Translations under genes and position numbers: made by a program
Notes under the pieces: model-generated
Database searches by the model: none
Told to the model about the DNA's origin: nothing
What the model saw: only the letters and a program-made list of their open reading frames with translations
Part shown: piece by piece, positions 46,330 to 56,962 of the stretch
Layout of the letters: the number at the start of each line of letters is the position of its first letter
Numbering within the stretch: the first letter of the stretch is position 1
From: Rhizobium sp. AAP43
Lineage (GTDB): Bacteria; Pseudomonadota; Alphaproteobacteria; Rhizobiales; Rhizobiaceae
Assembly: GCF_001296045.1 (NCBI RefSeq)
Contig: NZ_LJHS01000004.1
Coordinates: 62,001-126,000, forward strand
DNA: 64,000 nucleotides
Direction of reading: 5' to 3'

Positions 46330-46695
46330 ATGTCCTATCTCGCCTCGACACTGGTGGCACTCGTGGCCCTCGAGCATGTCTATATCCTCGTGCTCGAAAT
46401 GTTCCTCTGGACCACGCCGACCGGCCGCCGCGCCTTCGGCATGAAGCCGGAACAGGCCGAGGCAACCAAGGTGCTGGCCGCCAACCAGGGCCTTTACAAC
46501 GGCTTCCTCGCCGCCGGCCTGACCTGGGGGCTGCTGCATCCAGATCTTCCCACCGGCAGTCAAATTCAGTTGTTTTTCCTTGGCTGCGTGCTGGTCGCCG
46601 GCCTATATGGGGGGGCAACGGCCTCGCGGAAGATCTTCGTCATTCAGGCGCTTCCCGCAGCCCTTGCCTTATCCGCTGTCCTGATCGCTGGCTGA
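46330..46695 (+). CDS. DUF1304 family membrane protein
   Basis: A 121-residue, four-helix membrane protein: [78 protein letters not shown] and a final hydrophobic helix. This matches DUF1304, function unknown. It follows surf1 by 69 nt and precedes ispH by 4 nt. Confidence 0.85.
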   Translation: MSYLASTLVALVALEHVYILVLEMFLWTTPTGRRAFGMKPEQAEATKVLAANQGLYNGFLAAGLTWGLLHPDLPTGSQIQLFFLGCVLVAGLYGGATASRKIFVIQALPAALALSAVLIAG

Positions 46696-46699
46696 CCCG

Positions 46700-47704
46700 A
46701 TGACCTTGCATATGAACCGTCCCCCTCTGACGATCCGCCTCTGCGGCCCGCGCGGCTTTTGCGCCGGCGTCGATCGCGCCATCCAGATTGTCGTTCTGGC
46801 GCTGAAGCGTTACGGCGCACCGGTTTATGTGCGCCATGAGATCGTGCACAACAGGTATGTGGTCGAGGGGTTGGAGGCCAAGGGCGCGATCTTTGTCGAA
46901 GAGCTGAACGAGATCCCGGCCGAACACCGCGAGCAACCGGTGGTCTTTTCCGCCCATGGCGTGCCGAAATCCGTGCCGGAAGATGCGACGAACCGCAATC
47001 TCTTTTATCTCGATGCCACTTGCCCGCTGGTCTCCAAGGTCCATAAGCAGGCCATGCGTCACCAGCGCCTCGGCCGCCATGTAATCCTGATCGGTCATGC
47101 CGGTCATCCGGAAGTGATCGGCACTATGGGCCAGCTGCCGGAAGGCTCCGTCTCGCTGGTCGAGACCGTCGAGGACGCGGAAGCCTATCAGCCCGTCGAT
47201 CCTGACAATCTTGGCTTCGTTACCCAGACGACACTCTCGGTGGATGATACGGCCGGTGTCATCGCCAAGCTCAATGAGCGCTTCCCCAATCTCACCGCAC
47301 CCTCGGCCGACAGCATCTGTTACGCCACGACCAATCGCCAGGAAGCGGTGAAGCATGCCGCGCCCGGCTGTGATCTCTTCATCGTCGTTGGCGCGCCGAA
47401 TTCGTCGAACTCCAAGCGCCTCGTCGAGGTGGCGCTGAGGGCAGGGGCCACCCGCTCCATGCTGGTCCAGCGGGCCTCCGAGATCGACTGGACGGATCTC
47501 GGTGAAATCGCCACGCTCGGCATCTCCGCCGGGGCCTCAGCCCCGGAAGTCATTGTCGACGAGATCATTGAGGCGTTCCGCGAGCGCTACGACGCCAAGG
47601 TCGAACTGGCGATCACGGCAGAGGAGAACGAGCACTTCCTCGTCAATCGCGAACTGCGCGATGTGGAACTGACGCGCGCCGACATGGCCTGGGTCAACGG
47701 CTGA
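46700..47704 (+). CDS. ispH: 4-hydroxy-3-methylbut-2-enyl diphosphate reductase
   Basis: A 334-residue Fe-S enzyme forming IPP and DMAPP, the last MEP pathway step. The three cluster cysteines are present: Cys21 ([13 protein letters not shown]), Cys108 ([13 protein letters not shown]) and Cys207 ([14 protein letters not shown]), with EEL and HGV substrate residues ([11 protein letters not shown]). ATG at 46700 or 46712 may be used. dxs of the same pathway lies at 2.7 kb. It converges on the GGDEF-EAL gene. Confidence 0.97.
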   Translation: MTLHMNRPPLTIRLCGPRGFCAGVDRAIQIVVLALKRYGAPVYVRHEIVHNRYVVEGLEAKGAIFVEELNEIPAEHREQPVVFSAHGVPKSVPEDATNRNLFYLDATCPLVSKVHKQAMRHQRLGRHVILIGHAGHPEVIGTMGQLPEGSVSLVETVEDAEAYQPVDPDNLGFVTQTTLSVDDTAGVIAKLNERFPNLTAPSADSICYATTNRQEAVKHAAPGCDLFIVVGAPNSSNSKRLVEVALRAGATRSMLVQRASEIDWTDLGEIATLGISAGASAPEVIVDEIIEAFRERYDAKVELAITAEENEHFLVNRELRDVELTRADMAWVNG

Positions 47705-47736
47705 CGTTCTTCTGCTTGCGAGGCTGCGAGCCTTTA

Positions 47737-49440
47737 TCAGGTGCCGGTTGAGCGGAGGTCGTCGGTCGGGGTCTGCGCTTTTGCAAGAAGCGCCATGGCG
47801 TCCCGCTCGCACATCGGACGGCCGTAGAGATAGCCTTGACCTTGCGTACATCCCATTTCCAGGAGAACCGCCTCCTGGGCCTCCGTTTCGATGCCTTCGG
47901 CCACGGTGCTGAGCCCCATTTCGTGGCTCATGGCGACCAGCGCTCGTGTGATGGCGGCATCGGAAGGACGAGTCTGGATATCGCTGATGAAAGCGCGATC
48001 GATCTTGAGCGTGGTCAGGGGATAGCGCTGAAGGGAACTCAGCGAGGCATAACCCGTGCCGAAGTCATCAAAGGCCACGCCCACACCTGCGTCGCGCATG
48101 GCGTTGAGCGTCTGCAGGCTGGCTTCGTCATTGTTGAGGGTCACCTCTTCGGTGACCTCCAGTTCCAGCCATTCGGGTGCGATTCCATGTCGCTGAACCG
48201 CTGCAATCACCCTGTCTCTCAGATTATATGCCCGAAACTGCGTTGGAAAGAGGTTGACCGCAATCTTGAGGTTTGCGCCTTTGGCATTGACCTTCGCGGC
48301 CATTCGGCAAGCCTCGTCGATCGTCCACCAGCCGATCTCAGCCGAAAGCGAACTCTGCTCAAGCGAAGGCAGGAACATGCTCGGCTGCAAAAGACCGCGA
48401 TCCGGATGGTTCCAGCGGATCAGGGCTTCAAAACCCAGGATCCGCCGCGAAGCTAACTCGACCAGCGGCTGATAGTAGAGTTCAAGCTCGCCATGGCGAA
48501 GGGCCAGCCGCAATTCGTCCCGCGTCTCCCGCTTGACCTGGCTTTCCCTGCGCATCGACTGGTCGAACAGGCGGAAGGTGCGTCCGCCATCGGCCTTGGC
48601 GCGGTATAGCGCGAAGTCGGCAGAGGCCAGCAATTCCTCAGCCTCGACCCCATGTCGCGGCGCGATCGCGACGCCAAGACTTGTGCTGAGTTCCAGTTCC
48701 AGTCCGCCAAGGCTGAAGGGTTTGCTGAAGGCCGTGAGGATCTTTGTGGCTTCAATGCGCCCCTCGGCGACATTGCCGGTCCCGGCAAAAAGGATCGCGA
48801 ATTCGTCCCCGCCGAGACGTCCGATCAAGGCATGTTCGCCAAGCAGATAGGGAAGGCGAACGCCGACGGCCTGCAGCAGGCTGTCGCCGACTATGTGCCC
48901 ATGCATGTCATTGACATCCTTGAAACCGTCCAGATCCATCAAGACGAGCGTACAGGGAATGCCAGCCGTGAGTTTCTGGGCAAGGCAGCTCATGAATTCA
49001 TGCCGGTTTTGCAGGCCGGTCAACGTGTCATGCGAGGCAAGCCGCATGAGACGCGTATCCCTCTGGCGTCGCTCGGAAATATCCCGGATTGTCGCCCCGG
49101 CCCAGAAGCCGTAGGCATCCTGCCATGTCGACAGCGTGATTTCGATCGGAAACTCCGTACCGTCGCTTTTCAGTGCGAAGACTTCTACGGACTTGCCGCC
49201 GAGGCCGGGTTTGGCGCCGCCGGCAACATTCTCCATGCCGGCGGTGTGCGCGCCACGCATGCGTTCTGGAATGATCATGGTGATCGGTCGCCCGAGTAGC
49301 TGCTCGATCGTGTAACCGAACATTTCGCAGAAGGCCGGATTGGCAAACCGGATGTCGCCATCGCGATCGGTCACGATCAGCGCAAGGTGCATCGCTGCAG
49401 CGAAGTCCTTAGCTATATGAGCGGTCCGTGGGCTATCCAT
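47737..49440 (-). CDS. PAS-GGDEF-EAL protein, soluble
   Basis: A 567-residue protein without TM segments. PAS (about 15-130, LIVTDRDGDIRFANPAFCEMFGYTIEQLLGRPI), GGDEF (about 135-295) with intact RLGGDEFAIL, and EAL (about 305-555) with FEALIRW, FDDFGTGYAS and AEGIET. Both catalytic cores look complete. ATG 49440 (MDSPRTAHIAKDF) has GGAT upstream; a GTG 11 codons earlier is possible. It lies between ispH and thrB on the opposite strand. Confidence 0.92.
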   Translation of the reverse strand: MDSPRTAHIAKDFAAAMHLALIVTDRDGDIRFANPAFCEMFGYTIEQLLGRPITMIIPERMRGAHTAGMENVAGGAKPGLGGKSVEVFALKSDGTEFPIEITLSTWQDAYGFWAGATIRDISERRQRDTRLMRLASHDTLTGLQNRHEFMSCLAQKLTAGIPCTLVLMDLDGFKDVNDMHGHIVGDSLLQAVGVRLPYLLGEHALIGRLGGDEFAILFAGTGNVAEGRIEATKILTAFSKPFSLGGLELELSTSLGVAIAPRHGVEAEELLASADFALYRAKADGGRTFRLFDQSMRRESQVKRETRDELRLALRHGELELYYQPLVELASRRILGFEALIRWNHPDRGLLQPSMFLPSLEQSSLSAEIGWWTIDEACRMAAKVNAKGANLKIAVNLFPTQFRAYNLRDRVIAAVQRHGIAPEWLELEVTEEVTLNNDEASLQTLNAMRDAGVGVAFDDFGTGYASLSSLQRYPLTTLKIDRAFISDIQTRPSDAAITRALVAMSHEMGLSTVAEGIETEAQEAVLLEMGCTQGQGYLYGRPMCERDAMALLAKAQTPTDDLRSTGT

Positions 49441-49723
49441 GCCGTCACATCCAGTATGATCATGTTGATCCACTCTATACGCCTAAAATTAGGGAAGCGT
49501 AAAATTCTCTTACAGATAGACGGGGCCGGATGCACTTGTCGAGATGCGGGGCAAAGTTAAACCGGTTGTGCGACGAACGCGCGCAGCGTCTGCATGCGTG
49601 TGCCACGCGTTCTCCGTTTGCTGTGTCCCCATTTCCTGTGTCCCATGTCGAGCAAGGGCTGGCACCGGCTGCCCACCCGTTATATGCCTTCACCATCCCC
49701 GAAGCGGCACGGAACCTCACGCT

Positions 49724-50689
49724 GTGGCAGTTTACACCGATATCAATGAAGTCGATCTCAAGGCCTTTCTCGCCGAGTATGATGCAGGCGAACTCTTGTC
49801 CTACAAGGGCATCGCGGAAGGCGTGGAGAATTCCAATTTCCTGCTTCACACGTCCAAGGCGCCGCTGATCCTGACGCTGTATGAAAAGCGGGTCGAGAAA
49901 TCGGATCTGCCGTTCTTCCTCGGGCTGATGCATCACCTCTCGGAGCGCGGGCTGACTTGCCCGCTGCCCCTGCCGCGTCATGATGGTCAGTTGCTTGGCG
50001 AACTCTCCGGCCGTCCGGCAGCGTTGATCTCCTTCCTAGAAGGTATGTGGTTGCGAAAGCCCGAGGCGCAGCACTGCCGCGAAGTGGGGGCTGCTCTCGC
50101 CAAGATGCATATCGCCGGTGAGGGCTTCACACTCACCCGCCCCAACGCACTCTCGCTCGAGGGGTGGCAGACCCTCTGGGCCAAGTCTGAAGCGCGCGCC
50201 GACGAGGTGGAGGAGGGGCTTGAGGCCGAGATCGGCGCCGAGCTTGATTTCCTCGCCACCCATTGGCCGAAGGATTTGCCGTCCGGCGTCATCCACGCCG
50301 ATCTCTTCCCCGATAATGTCTTCTTCCTCGGCGATCGCCTGTCGGGCCTCATCGACTTCTATTTCGCCTGCAACGACCTCTTGGTCTACGACCTGTCGAT
50401 CTGCCTGAACTCCTGGTGCTTCGAAAAGGACGGCGCCTACAACATCACCAAGGGCAAGGCGATGATCGAGGGGTATCTCTCGGTGCGGCCACTCTCTGGC
50501 GATGAAATCGAGGCGCTGCCCATTCTCTGCCGCGGTTCGGCGCTACGCTTCTTCCTCACCCGTCTCTACGACTGGCTGACGACGCCCGCCGGCGCGCTCG
50601 TGGTGAAGAAGGACCCGCTCGAATACCTGAAAAAGCTGCGCTTCCACCGCGCCGTCACCAATGCCTCGGAATACGGACTGATTTCATGA
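49724..50689 (+). CDS. thrB: Homoserine kinase
   Basis: A 321-residue enzyme of the aminoglycoside-phosphotransferase fold (ThrB type II). Catalytic loop [15 protein letters not shown] and [24 protein letters not shown]-terminal [21 protein letters not shown]. It phosphorylates homoserine, which threonine synthase (thrC at 59 kb) converts to threonine. GTG at 49724 ([15 protein letters not shown]) follows GGAAC; the long upstream frame is not coding. Overlaps rnhA by 4 nt. Confidence 0.95.
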   Translation: MAVYTDINEVDLKAFLAEYDAGELLSYKGIAEGVENSNFLLHTSKAPLILTLYEKRVEKSDLPFFLGLMHHLSERGLTCPLPLPRHDGQLLGELSGRPAALISFLEGMWLRKPEAQHCREVGAALAKMHIAGEGFTLTRPNALSLEGWQTLWAKSEARADEVEEGLEAEIGAELDFLATHWPKDLPSGVIHADLFPDNVFFLGDRLSGLIDFYFACNDLLVYDLSICLNSWCFEKDGAYNITKGKAMIEGYLSVRPLSGDEIEALPILCRGSALRFFLTRLYDWLTTPAGALVVKKDPLEYLKKLRFHRAVTNASEYGLIS

Positions 50690-51153
50690 AACATGTCGAT
50701 ATCTTCACCGACGGTGCCTGCTCGGGCAATCCCGGTCCCGGCGGCTGGGGTGCTGTGCTTCGCTACGGCGAGACCGAAAAGGAACTGAACGGCGGCGAGG
50801 CGGACACGACCAACAACCGCATGGAACTATTGGCTGCCATCAGCGCGCTGAACGCCCTGAAGGACCCATGCGAGGTCGATCTCTACACCGACAGCAAATA
50901 CGTCATGGACGGCATATCCAAGTGGATCTTCGGCTGGAAGAAAAACGGCTGGAAGACTGCCGACAAGAAGCCGGTGAAGAATGGCGAACTCTGGCAGGCG
51001 CTTGACGCCGCCAACCAGCGCCACACGGTCAAGTGGCACTGGGTCAAGGGCCATGCCGGCCATCCGGAAAATGAACGCGCCGACGAGCTTGCCCGCAAGG
51101 GCATGGAGCCCTTCAAGAAATCCGGTTTCCCGAAGTCGCTCCTGGTGAAGTGA
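50686..51153 (+). CDS. rnhA: Ribonuclease HI
   Basis: A 155-residue enzyme cutting RNA in RNA-DNA hybrids. Active-site residues fit E. coli numbering minus one: Asp9 ([17 protein letters not shown]), Glu47 (NNRMELLAA), Asp69 (LYTDSKYV), His123 ([10 protein letters not shown]) and Asp133 (RADELARKG). The ATG overlaps the thrB stop (ATGA), implying coupling. The C-terminal [12 protein letters not shown] tail is a few residues longer than the E. coli version. Confidence 0.97.
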   Translation: MKHVDIFTDGACSGNPGPGGWGAVLRYGETEKELNGGEADTTNNRMELLAAISALNALKDPCEVDLYTDSKYVMDGISKWIFGWKKNGWKTADKKPVKNGELWQALDAANQRHTVKWHWVKGHAGHPENERADELARKGMEPFKKSGFPKSLLVK

Positions 51154-51359
51154 AGATCTTGCCTTCGAACCGCATCGGCAATCTTTGCCTGCCACGGACG
51201 TAGCTGGATGAATGCCACTATGAGCGGTCCTTTTCGACCCCGGCAGACATAACCGATGCGCGTTGCAAGACCTTCACCGGTCACGCCACCCATCGGCCCG
51301 CCCTTGCCCTTTGCCCCATTCTCCCTATGCTCCGGCAAAACACAAACCGGGAGACTTCC

Positions 51360-51668
51360 ATGATCCAGCACTGCGTGTTCCTGCGCTTCAAGTCGGCCGT
51401 TCAGGAGGCCGAGAAGCAGGCGATCTATGCCGCGATCGCAGCCTTGAAGGACGTGGTGCCGGGCATGCTGCAGGTGAAGGCCGGAGCCAATGTCTCGCCG
51501 GAGGGCTTGAGCGGCGGCTATAATGACGGCTTCATCGTCACCTTCGAGGACGAGATGGTCCGCGATTATTATCTCAAGCATCCGAAACATGTCGAAGTCG
51601 GCGAGCGCATTGTCGGGGCAACGGATGGCGGTCTGGCCGGCATCCTGGTCTTCGACCTCGCCTGCTGA
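51360..51668 (+). CDS. Dabb (stress-responsive A/B barrel) family protein
   Basis: A 102-residue dimeric alpha/beta barrel: MIQHCVFLRFKSAVQEAEKQAIYAAIAALKDVVPGM, then NDGFIVTFEDEMVRDYYLKHPKHVEVGERIVGATDGG. The HCVFLRF start and HPKHVE are characteristic. Plant relatives respond to stress; bacterial function unknown. GGAGA lies five bases before ATG 51360. It converges on the peroxiredoxin gene. Confidence 0.88.
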   Translation: MIQHCVFLRFKSAVQEAEKQAIYAAIAALKDVVPGMLQVKAGANVSPEGLSGGYNDGFIVTFEDEMVRDYYLKHPKHVEVGERIVGATDGGLAGILVFDLAC

Positions 51669-51694
51669 GGCTTGCTTACGGGGCTCGCCCCAAT

Positions 51695-51723
51695 GAAAAG
51701 GCCGCCCGCAGAGCGGACGGCCT
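51695..51723 (-). terminator. Terminator after the peroxiredoxin gene
   Basis: 11-nt arms, AGGCCGTCCGC and GCGGGCGGCCT on the minus strand, with one mismatch and a 3-nt loop, followed by TTTTC. It lies between convergent genes and may also slow the Dabb transcript. Confidence 0.75.
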
Positions 51724-51751
51724 CATCAGTTTCAAAAACGGATACAGTCGA

Positions 51752-52237
51752 TCAGAGCTGCTCGATCATGGTCGCAGCCGAGGATACGGTGGCCTGGCCT
51801 GGGTTTTCCTCGATGTTCAGGCTCTTCACCACGCCATCCTCAACCAGCATCGAATAGCGCTTCGAGCGCACGCCGAGCGCGCCGGCAGACAGGTCCATGT
51901 CAAGGCCGAGCGCCTTGGTGAACGAGGCATCCCAGTCGGCGAGGAAGTGGATCTTGCCCATGCCGCCGGAATGCTGTGCCCAGGCGCCCATAACATGCCA
52001 GTCATTGACCGAGACGACCGCAATGTCGTCGACGCCGCGCGCCATGAGCGCATCCCGGTTTTCGAGATAGCCGGGCAGATGGTTCAGCGTGCAGGTTGGG
52101 GTGAAGGCGCCGGGAACGGCGAAAAGTACGACCTTTTTGCCCGCAAACAGCTGCTCGGTTGTAATCTCGGCTGCGCCGTCGGCCGTCTTTTCCTTGAAGG
52201 TCGCCTGGGGCAGCTTGTCGCCGATTGCAATGGTCAT
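51752..52237 (-). CDS. Peroxiredoxin (Prx5 type)
   Basis: A 161-residue thiol peroxidase. The peroxidatic Cys49 is in PGAFTPTCTLNHLPGYLEN; family sequence continues VDDIAVVSVNDWHVMGAW and LADWDASFTKALGLDMDLSAGALGVRSKRYSMLVEDGVV. No resolving cysteine is visible, so it should be reduced by an external thiol such as glutathione/glutaredoxin. It lies 131 nt downstream of the DsbD-domain gene on the same strand. The ATG has GGGACGATTTTC upstream. Confidence 0.94.
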   Translation of the reverse strand: MTIAIGDKLPQATFKEKTADGAAEITTEQLFAGKKVVLFAVPGAFTPTCTLNHLPGYLENRDALMARGVDDIAVVSVNDWHVMGAWAQHSGGMGKIHFLADWDASFTKALGLDMDLSAGALGVRSKRYSMLVEDGVVKSLNIEENPGQATVSSAATMIEQL

Positions 52238-52368
52238 GAAAATCGTCCCTCGTTCCGGTTGGGATGCCGGTTATGCCGGTCATCGGATCGTGGGCGAATA
52301 TAGAAGGCGGTTCCTTAAAGGCAAGGCGGACGAGGACAAGCCGGACCGGACAAGCCCGACCGGGCAAG

Positions 52369-53190
52369 TCACTCAAGGGTAAGTGTTGTTTCCATTGCCC
52401 GCTCGCCGGCAACGACCAGCAGGTCCCAGGTCTTGCCCGAGGGTTTGTAATTCTTCGGCAGTTTGCGGATCGGTATGGACAACTGCGTGTCCCCTGTCGC
52501 CGTCGTGGTGAATGTGCCCTTGACGAAGACGAAGCCGCTCGGCCCGCGGAGGAAGAAGCTTGGCGGGGTCGCGGATGGCGGGATGGTGAGCGTCACGTCG
52601 AACTGTTTCAGATCGGGCTGCAGCACATGCTGTTTGACAGAAAACTCGGGGGAGGGCGCTTGCGGCAATTTTCTCCGCGCGTCGGCAATCAGCGCTTGCT
52701 CCTCCGCACTGGTGGCTGCACTGACGGCAGGCGCGACGGTGAGATCGGCTTGAAACGGTATGCAGATATTGAGGCACACGCCGATAAAGGCATGAAGCGT
52801 CACCGGCATGTCTGCCGTGCTCCCGGACAGTGTGAGCGGCAGGACCACCGGTGCGTCATAGCCCACATCGCGGATATCGCCTGCATCGAGCAGTTTCGGC
52901 ACTGGAAAAGCGATATGCTCAACCGCATACGGCGCCCCCGGAGGCACCGTCAGCGAGGGCGGAATGCCGACATCGCCTGGCTCCTTCCAATAGGTAACCC
53001 AGCCGGGCTGAGGCTCGATCACCAGCGCGCCCTGGCGGTCGCCGCTTTCGTCGGGAGCAAGCAGGATCAGCCGCATGCGGCCGCCTTCGTTCACCGCCCA
53101 GTCACTGCTGGCGGCACTGGCCGAACTGACAAGGCCACAGAGACCGAGGACGAAAACGGCGAGACGGAATGTGATGCGCGAGACGATCAT
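52369..53190 (-). CDS. DsbD N-terminal domain protein (exported)
   Basis: A 273-residue periplasmic protein. Signal peptide [26 protein letters not shown]. The core DsbDalpha-like region includes [23 protein letters not shown] and the cysteine pair in [20 protein letters not shown], the likely redox site. There is no TM domain or thioredoxin domain, so it is a stand-alone DsbD_N protein that would need a CcdA/ScsB-type partner. Role in periplasmic thiol reduction is inferred. Confidence 0.85.
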   Translation of the reverse strand: MIVSRITFRLAVFVLGLCGLVSSASAASSDWAVNEGGRMRLILLAPDESGDRQGALVIEPQPGWVTYWKEPGDVGIPPSLTVPPGAPYAVEHIAFPVPKLLDAGDIRDVGYDAPVVLPLTLSGSTADMPVTLHAFIGVCLNICIPFQADLTVAPAVSAATSAEEQALIADARRKLPQAPSPEFSVKQHVLQPDLKQFDVTLTIPPSATPPSFFLRGPSGFVFVKGTFTTTATGDTQLSIPIRKLPKNYKPSGKTWDLLVVAGERAMETTLTLE

Positions 53191-53375
53191 GGACCTGCCG
53201 ATACCGGTTGAACCGCAATGGCTCTAGAAGATTGTCCCTGCCTTTGCCAGTCAAGCTTGCGCGGGTCACATCATTTTGGGTTGATCGCAACGGGCTTCTG
53301 CCCCATGTTTCATATTCAGACCACATTCAACCACGCAGCAAGCCGGTTGCCGAATGGCACACCAAGGAGGCAGGC

Positions 53376-53981
53376 ATGGCACCGTCGTCGAAAATGGAAC
53401 TGACGGAACGGGGATTTCTCGACGGCCATTTGCTGATCGCGATGCCCGGCGTGACGAGTGGCGATTTCGCCCGCTCCGTCGTGTATATCTGCGCCCATTC
53501 GGATGCCGGCGCCATGGGCTTCATCATCAACCGCCCGCAACCGGTCACCTTCGCCGATCTTCTGCTGCATCTGGAACTCATCGACCGCAATGATGCGATC
53601 ATGCTGCCGGATCACGCCCGCCATTTCCCGATCCAGTGCGGCGGCCCGGTCGATCAGAGCCGCGGCTTTGTCCTGCATTCCGACGACTATCTCTCCGACA
53701 GCTCCATTCCCGTCAGCGACGATATCTCGCTGACAGCCACGCTCGACATCGTGCGGGCCATTTCCGACGGCCGCGGACCGCGCCACGCCACGATGATGCT
53801 CGGTTATGCGGGCTGGGGGCCAGGCCAGCTCGAACAGGAGATTGCCCGCAACGGTTGGCTCCATTGCGCCGCCACCGAAGACCTGATCTTCGATCGCTTC
53901 CTCGACGACAAGTATGACCGAGCGCTTGCCATGATGGGCATCAACCCCGCCATGCTATCGATGGATGTGGGGCACGCGTAA
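53376..53981 (+). CDS. YqgE/AlgH family protein
   Basis: A 201-residue protein of the YqgE fold: [66 protein letters not shown] and [22 protein letters not shown]. Function unsettled; AlgH was linked to alginate regulation. ATG 53376 has a perfect AAGGAGG five bases upstream, which rejects the longer 56-residue extension. Confidence 0.92.
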   Translation: MAPSSKMELTERGFLDGHLLIAMPGVTSGDFARSVVYICAHSDAGAMGFIINRPQPVTFADLLLHLELIDRNDAIMLPDHARHFPIQCGGPVDQSRGFVLHSDDYLSDSSIPVSDDISLTATLDIVRAISDGRGPRHATMMLGYAGWGPGQLEQEIARNGWLHCAATEDLIFDRFLDDKYDRALAMMGINPAMLSMDVGHA

Positions 53982-54008
53982 GGCCGCGTCGCACTCGCGT
54001 GCGGCCTT
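53980..54008 (+). terminator. Hairpin after yqgE
   Basis: AAGGCCGC / GCGGCCTT, perfect 8-bp arms with a 13-nt loop, starting inside the stop codon. Between convergent genes; weak T content after it. Confidence 0.4.
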
Positions 54009-54050
54009 GGCCTGCACATTGCTTTCCAGCGCATGTGAGGGGGTGAAACC

Positions 54051-56933
54051 TCACGCCCGCTTCATCAGCGGAAACCGTTCCTTCAGCAAGCGCAAGACAG
54101 ACTCGGCGCCCAGTGGTGGGCCGAACAGGTAGCTCTGGCCGAATTCGCAGCCCATCATCGCAAGGTCGGCTGCGTCCTGATCGGACTGGATGCCCTCAGC
54201 CACCACCTGCATGTCTAGCCCGCGTGCCATGGAAACGACGGAGCGCAAGAGCACCGAGCGCTTGTCGGATTGGTCGCAGACCAGCGCTTTGTCGAGCTTG
54301 ATCGTGTCAAAGGGGAAGCGGGTCAGGTAGGAGAGCGAGGAATAGCCCGTGCCAAAATCGTCGAGCGCGAGGCTGATGCCTGTCGCCTTCAGTTTCTCCA
54401 GCATCAGGCGTGCCTGTTCCGGGTTCTCCATGACCACCGTCTCCGTCAGTTCCAGCTTGATCCGGCTCGGATCGCACTGGGTCTTGGTCAGCATGGCACG
54501 AACGTCATTGTAGAGTTCGCTGGAGATCAGCTGGGCCGAAGAGAGATTGACCGAGACGAAGATCGGCAGTTCGCCGGTCTGGCGCTCCCAGTCCATCAGG
54601 TCGGTCGAGGCGCGTTCGAGGGCGAACATGCCGAGCGGACCAATCAGGTCAGTCATTTCGGCAATCGGGATAAATTCGAGCGGCGGGATATTGCCGCGCT
54701 TTGGGTGATCCCAGCGCATCAGTGCCTCGAAGCCGGCAATCTCGCCATTGCCGAGACGCACGATCGGTTGATAGGCGACCGAGAGTTCCTTGCGCTCGAT
54801 GGCGCGGCGCAGATCTGTTTCCAGCTGCAGCCGGTCGGTGCTGACGGTGCGGAAAGCCGGGCGGAAAGGCTCGACGCGATTGCCCCCGGCACGCTTGGCC
54901 CGGTACATGGCAAGCTCCGCATCGGCCAGCAGGCTGGACGCGCTTTCCTGCTGGTCGATCCAAGAAACAAGACCGATCGAGGCGGTGAGTTCAATCTCGC
55001 GATTGGCGAAGTTGATCGGCACCATGATCGCCTTCGATATCGCATCGGCAAAATCGGCGATCTTGGCCGGGTCGCGCTCCGAGACGAGGATCAGGCCGAA
55101 TTCGTCGCCGGAAAGACGCGCCAGCGTGTCCTGCGGCTTCAAGAGACGGCGCAGGCGGCGGGTGATGGCGATCAGGATATTGTCGCCAGCCGCGATCCCG
55201 AGCGAGTCATTGACCGTCTTGTAGCGATCGATATCGATCGCAAGCACGGTCGGGCGCACGGCCTCGGTGCTTCCGGCAATCGACAGGATGGCCTGCAGCC
55301 GATCGAGGAAAACCTCGCGGTTGGGCAGGCCGGTCAGGTTGTCATGCATCGCATCGGCCAGCAGCCGGTCAATCGAATTGCGCTGCTCGGTGACGTCGAT
55401 GATCGTCCCGACGCAGCGGATGACCTCGCCATTCGAGCCAAGCACGGGCCGCGCCCGGATCTTCAGCCAGTGATAATGACCGTCTTCGGCGCGGATTCGG
55501 AATTCATGGCTGAGCCGACCCTTTCGGTGCTCCAGAAGCACGTCGAGCGTCGCGCGGAAACGGTCGCGATCATCGGGATGCAGACGCGGCAGCCAATTGC
55601 GTGCAGCGCCGTGCATGGTGCCAGGCGACAGGCCAAGGCGCATGGAAATGTCAGGGCTCGTCACCATCCGGTCGCGGGCCACGTCCCAGTCCCAGACGGT
55701 ATCGCCGGACCCGGTCAGCGCCAGCGACTGGCGCTCGAGGTCGGAAAACAGGCCCTGCTGATAGGCGCCGCCGGCAAAGGCGTGCTGCATGACGGTAAAG
55801 CCGATCAGGAGAACGATCAGAACAAGGCCGCCGCCCAGCGCCGGCTGGACGATATCGTTGTCGAGCTGGCCCGTCACTGTCAGCCATCCGGCAAACAGCC
55901 AGACCAGGATCAGCGCCCAGGTTGGCACAAGAAGCACGGCGCGGTCATAGCGGTTGATGCCGAGATAGATGATGAGACCAATGCCTGCGACGCCGGTGAG
56001 CGCAAAGGAGACGCGGGCAATACCGGCGGCAATCGAGGGATCGAAGACCGCAACCCCGAACAGAACGGCAAGGCCGAGCATCCAGGCAAGCGTCGCATAG
56101 CCGAGATGCACATGCCAGCGATTGAGGTTGAGATAGGTAAAGAGGAAGATCACCAGCGAGGAGGCAAGCGCCACTTCAGCTCCCGCACGCCAGACCCTTA
56201 TATCGCTCGCTGTCAGCGAGATCAGCTTTTCGAGGAAGCCGAAGTCGACGCAGATATAGGCAAGCACAGCCCAGGCAAGAGCGGCCGCCGCCGGCAGCAT
56301 CGATGTGCCCTTGACGACAAAGAGGATGGTGAGGAAGACCGCGAGCAGGCCGGCAATGCCGAGCACGATACCCCGATAAAGCGTAAAGGCGTTGACCGTA
56401 TCCTTGTAGGCGTCCGGCTCCCACAGATAGATCTGCGGCAGTTCCGGTGTCGCAAGTTCGGCGACGAAGGTGATCACCGTGCCCGGATTGAGCGTGATCC
56501 GGAAGACGTCGGCATCGGCGCTTGCGACGCGGTCGAGCGCAAAGCCTTCCGACGGCGTGATCGCCATGATCCGCTGCGAGCCGAGATCGGGCCAGAACAT
56601 CTTCGAGCCGGACAGGCGGAAATGCGGCGCAACGATCACGCGTTCCAGCTGTTCTTCAGAGACATTGGCGAGCGCAAAGACAGCCCAGTCACCTTGATGC
56701 TCGGGCGTGCTGGAACGCACCTCGATGCGGCGACGAATGCCGTCGGCGCCGGCGGCAGTCGAAACCTGGAAGGCCTCGCCCTGGTTGGTGTAGATTTCGG
56801 TGGTGCCGGTGAGGTCGAGCGCGTTGTCGTCACGGGCGATCTTCACCGGCTCTACGGCCTGCGCCATCGTCGCGGTCAGCCAGAAGACGAGTGCCATCAG
56901 GCCGGATAGCGCGTGAGTGTAAAGACGTGGCAT
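54051..56933 (-). CDS. Seven-helix membrane PAS-GGDEF-EAL protein
   Basis: A 960-residue protein: signal peptide MPRLYTHALSGLMALVFWLTATMAQA, a periplasmic domain to about 175, seven TM helices (about 180-380), PAS (about 395-515), GGDEF (about 530-685) and EAL (about 695-945). The cyclase motif is SGDEF, not GGDEF (ARLSGDEFGLIL), so synthesis may be reduced. The EAL core keeps FEALMRW, LDDFGTGYSS and AEGIQS. ATG 56933 has AGGA seven bases upstream and makes an ideal signal peptide; ATG 56963 overlaps the GNAT stop as TGATG and is an alternative. Confidence 0.9.
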   Translation of the reverse strand: MPRLYTHALSGLMALVFWLTATMAQAVEPVKIARDDNALDLTGTTEIYTNQGEAFQVSTAAGADGIRRRIEVRSSTPEHQGDWAVFALANVSEEQLERVIVAPHFRLSGSKMFWPDLGSQRIMAITPSEGFALDRVASADADVFRITLNPGTVITFVAELATPELPQIYLWEPDAYKDTVNAFTLYRGIVLGIAGLLAVFLTILFVVKGTSMLPAAAALAWAVLAYICVDFGFLEKLISLTASDIRVWRAGAEVALASSLVIFLFTYLNLNRWHVHLGYATLAWMLGLAVLFGVAVFDPSIAAGIARVSFALTGVAGIGLIIYLGINRYDRAVLLVPTWALILVWLFAGWLTVTGQLDNDIVQPALGGGLVLIVLLIGFTVMQHAFAGGAYQQGLFSDLERQSLALTGSGDTVWDWDVARDRMVTSPDISMRLGLSPGTMHGAARNWLPRLHPDDRDRFRATLDVLLEHRKGRLSHEFRIRAEDGHYHWLKIRARPVLGSNGEVIRCVGTIIDVTEQRNSIDRLLADAMHDNLTGLPNREVFLDRLQAILSIAGSTEAVRPTVLAIDIDRYKTVNDSLGIAAGDNILIAITRRLRRLLKPQDTLARLSGDEFGLILVSERDPAKIADFADAISKAIMVPINFANREIELTASIGLVSWIDQQESASSLLADAELAMYRAKRAGGNRVEPFRPAFRTVSTDRLQLETDLRRAIERKELSVAYQPIVRLGNGEIAGFEALMRWDHPKRGNIPPLEFIPIAEMTDLIGPLGMFALERASTDLMDWERQTGELPIFVSVNLSSAQLISSELYNDVRAMLTKTQCDPSRIKLELTETVVMENPEQARLMLEKLKATGISLALDDFGTGYSSLSYLTRFPFDTIKLDKALVCDQSDKRSVLLRSVVSMARGLDMQVVAEGIQSDQDAADLAMMGCEFGQSYLFGPPLGAESVLRLLKERFPLMKRA

Positions 56934-56962
56934 CCGGTATCCTGTGTTTCGCAAGCTTTCCA

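Noticed and set aside
54270..56909. 879-residue open frame opposite the third GGDEF-EAL gene
   Set aside because: Antisense shadow in high-GC DNA; the minus-strand frame holds PAS, GGDEF and EAL.
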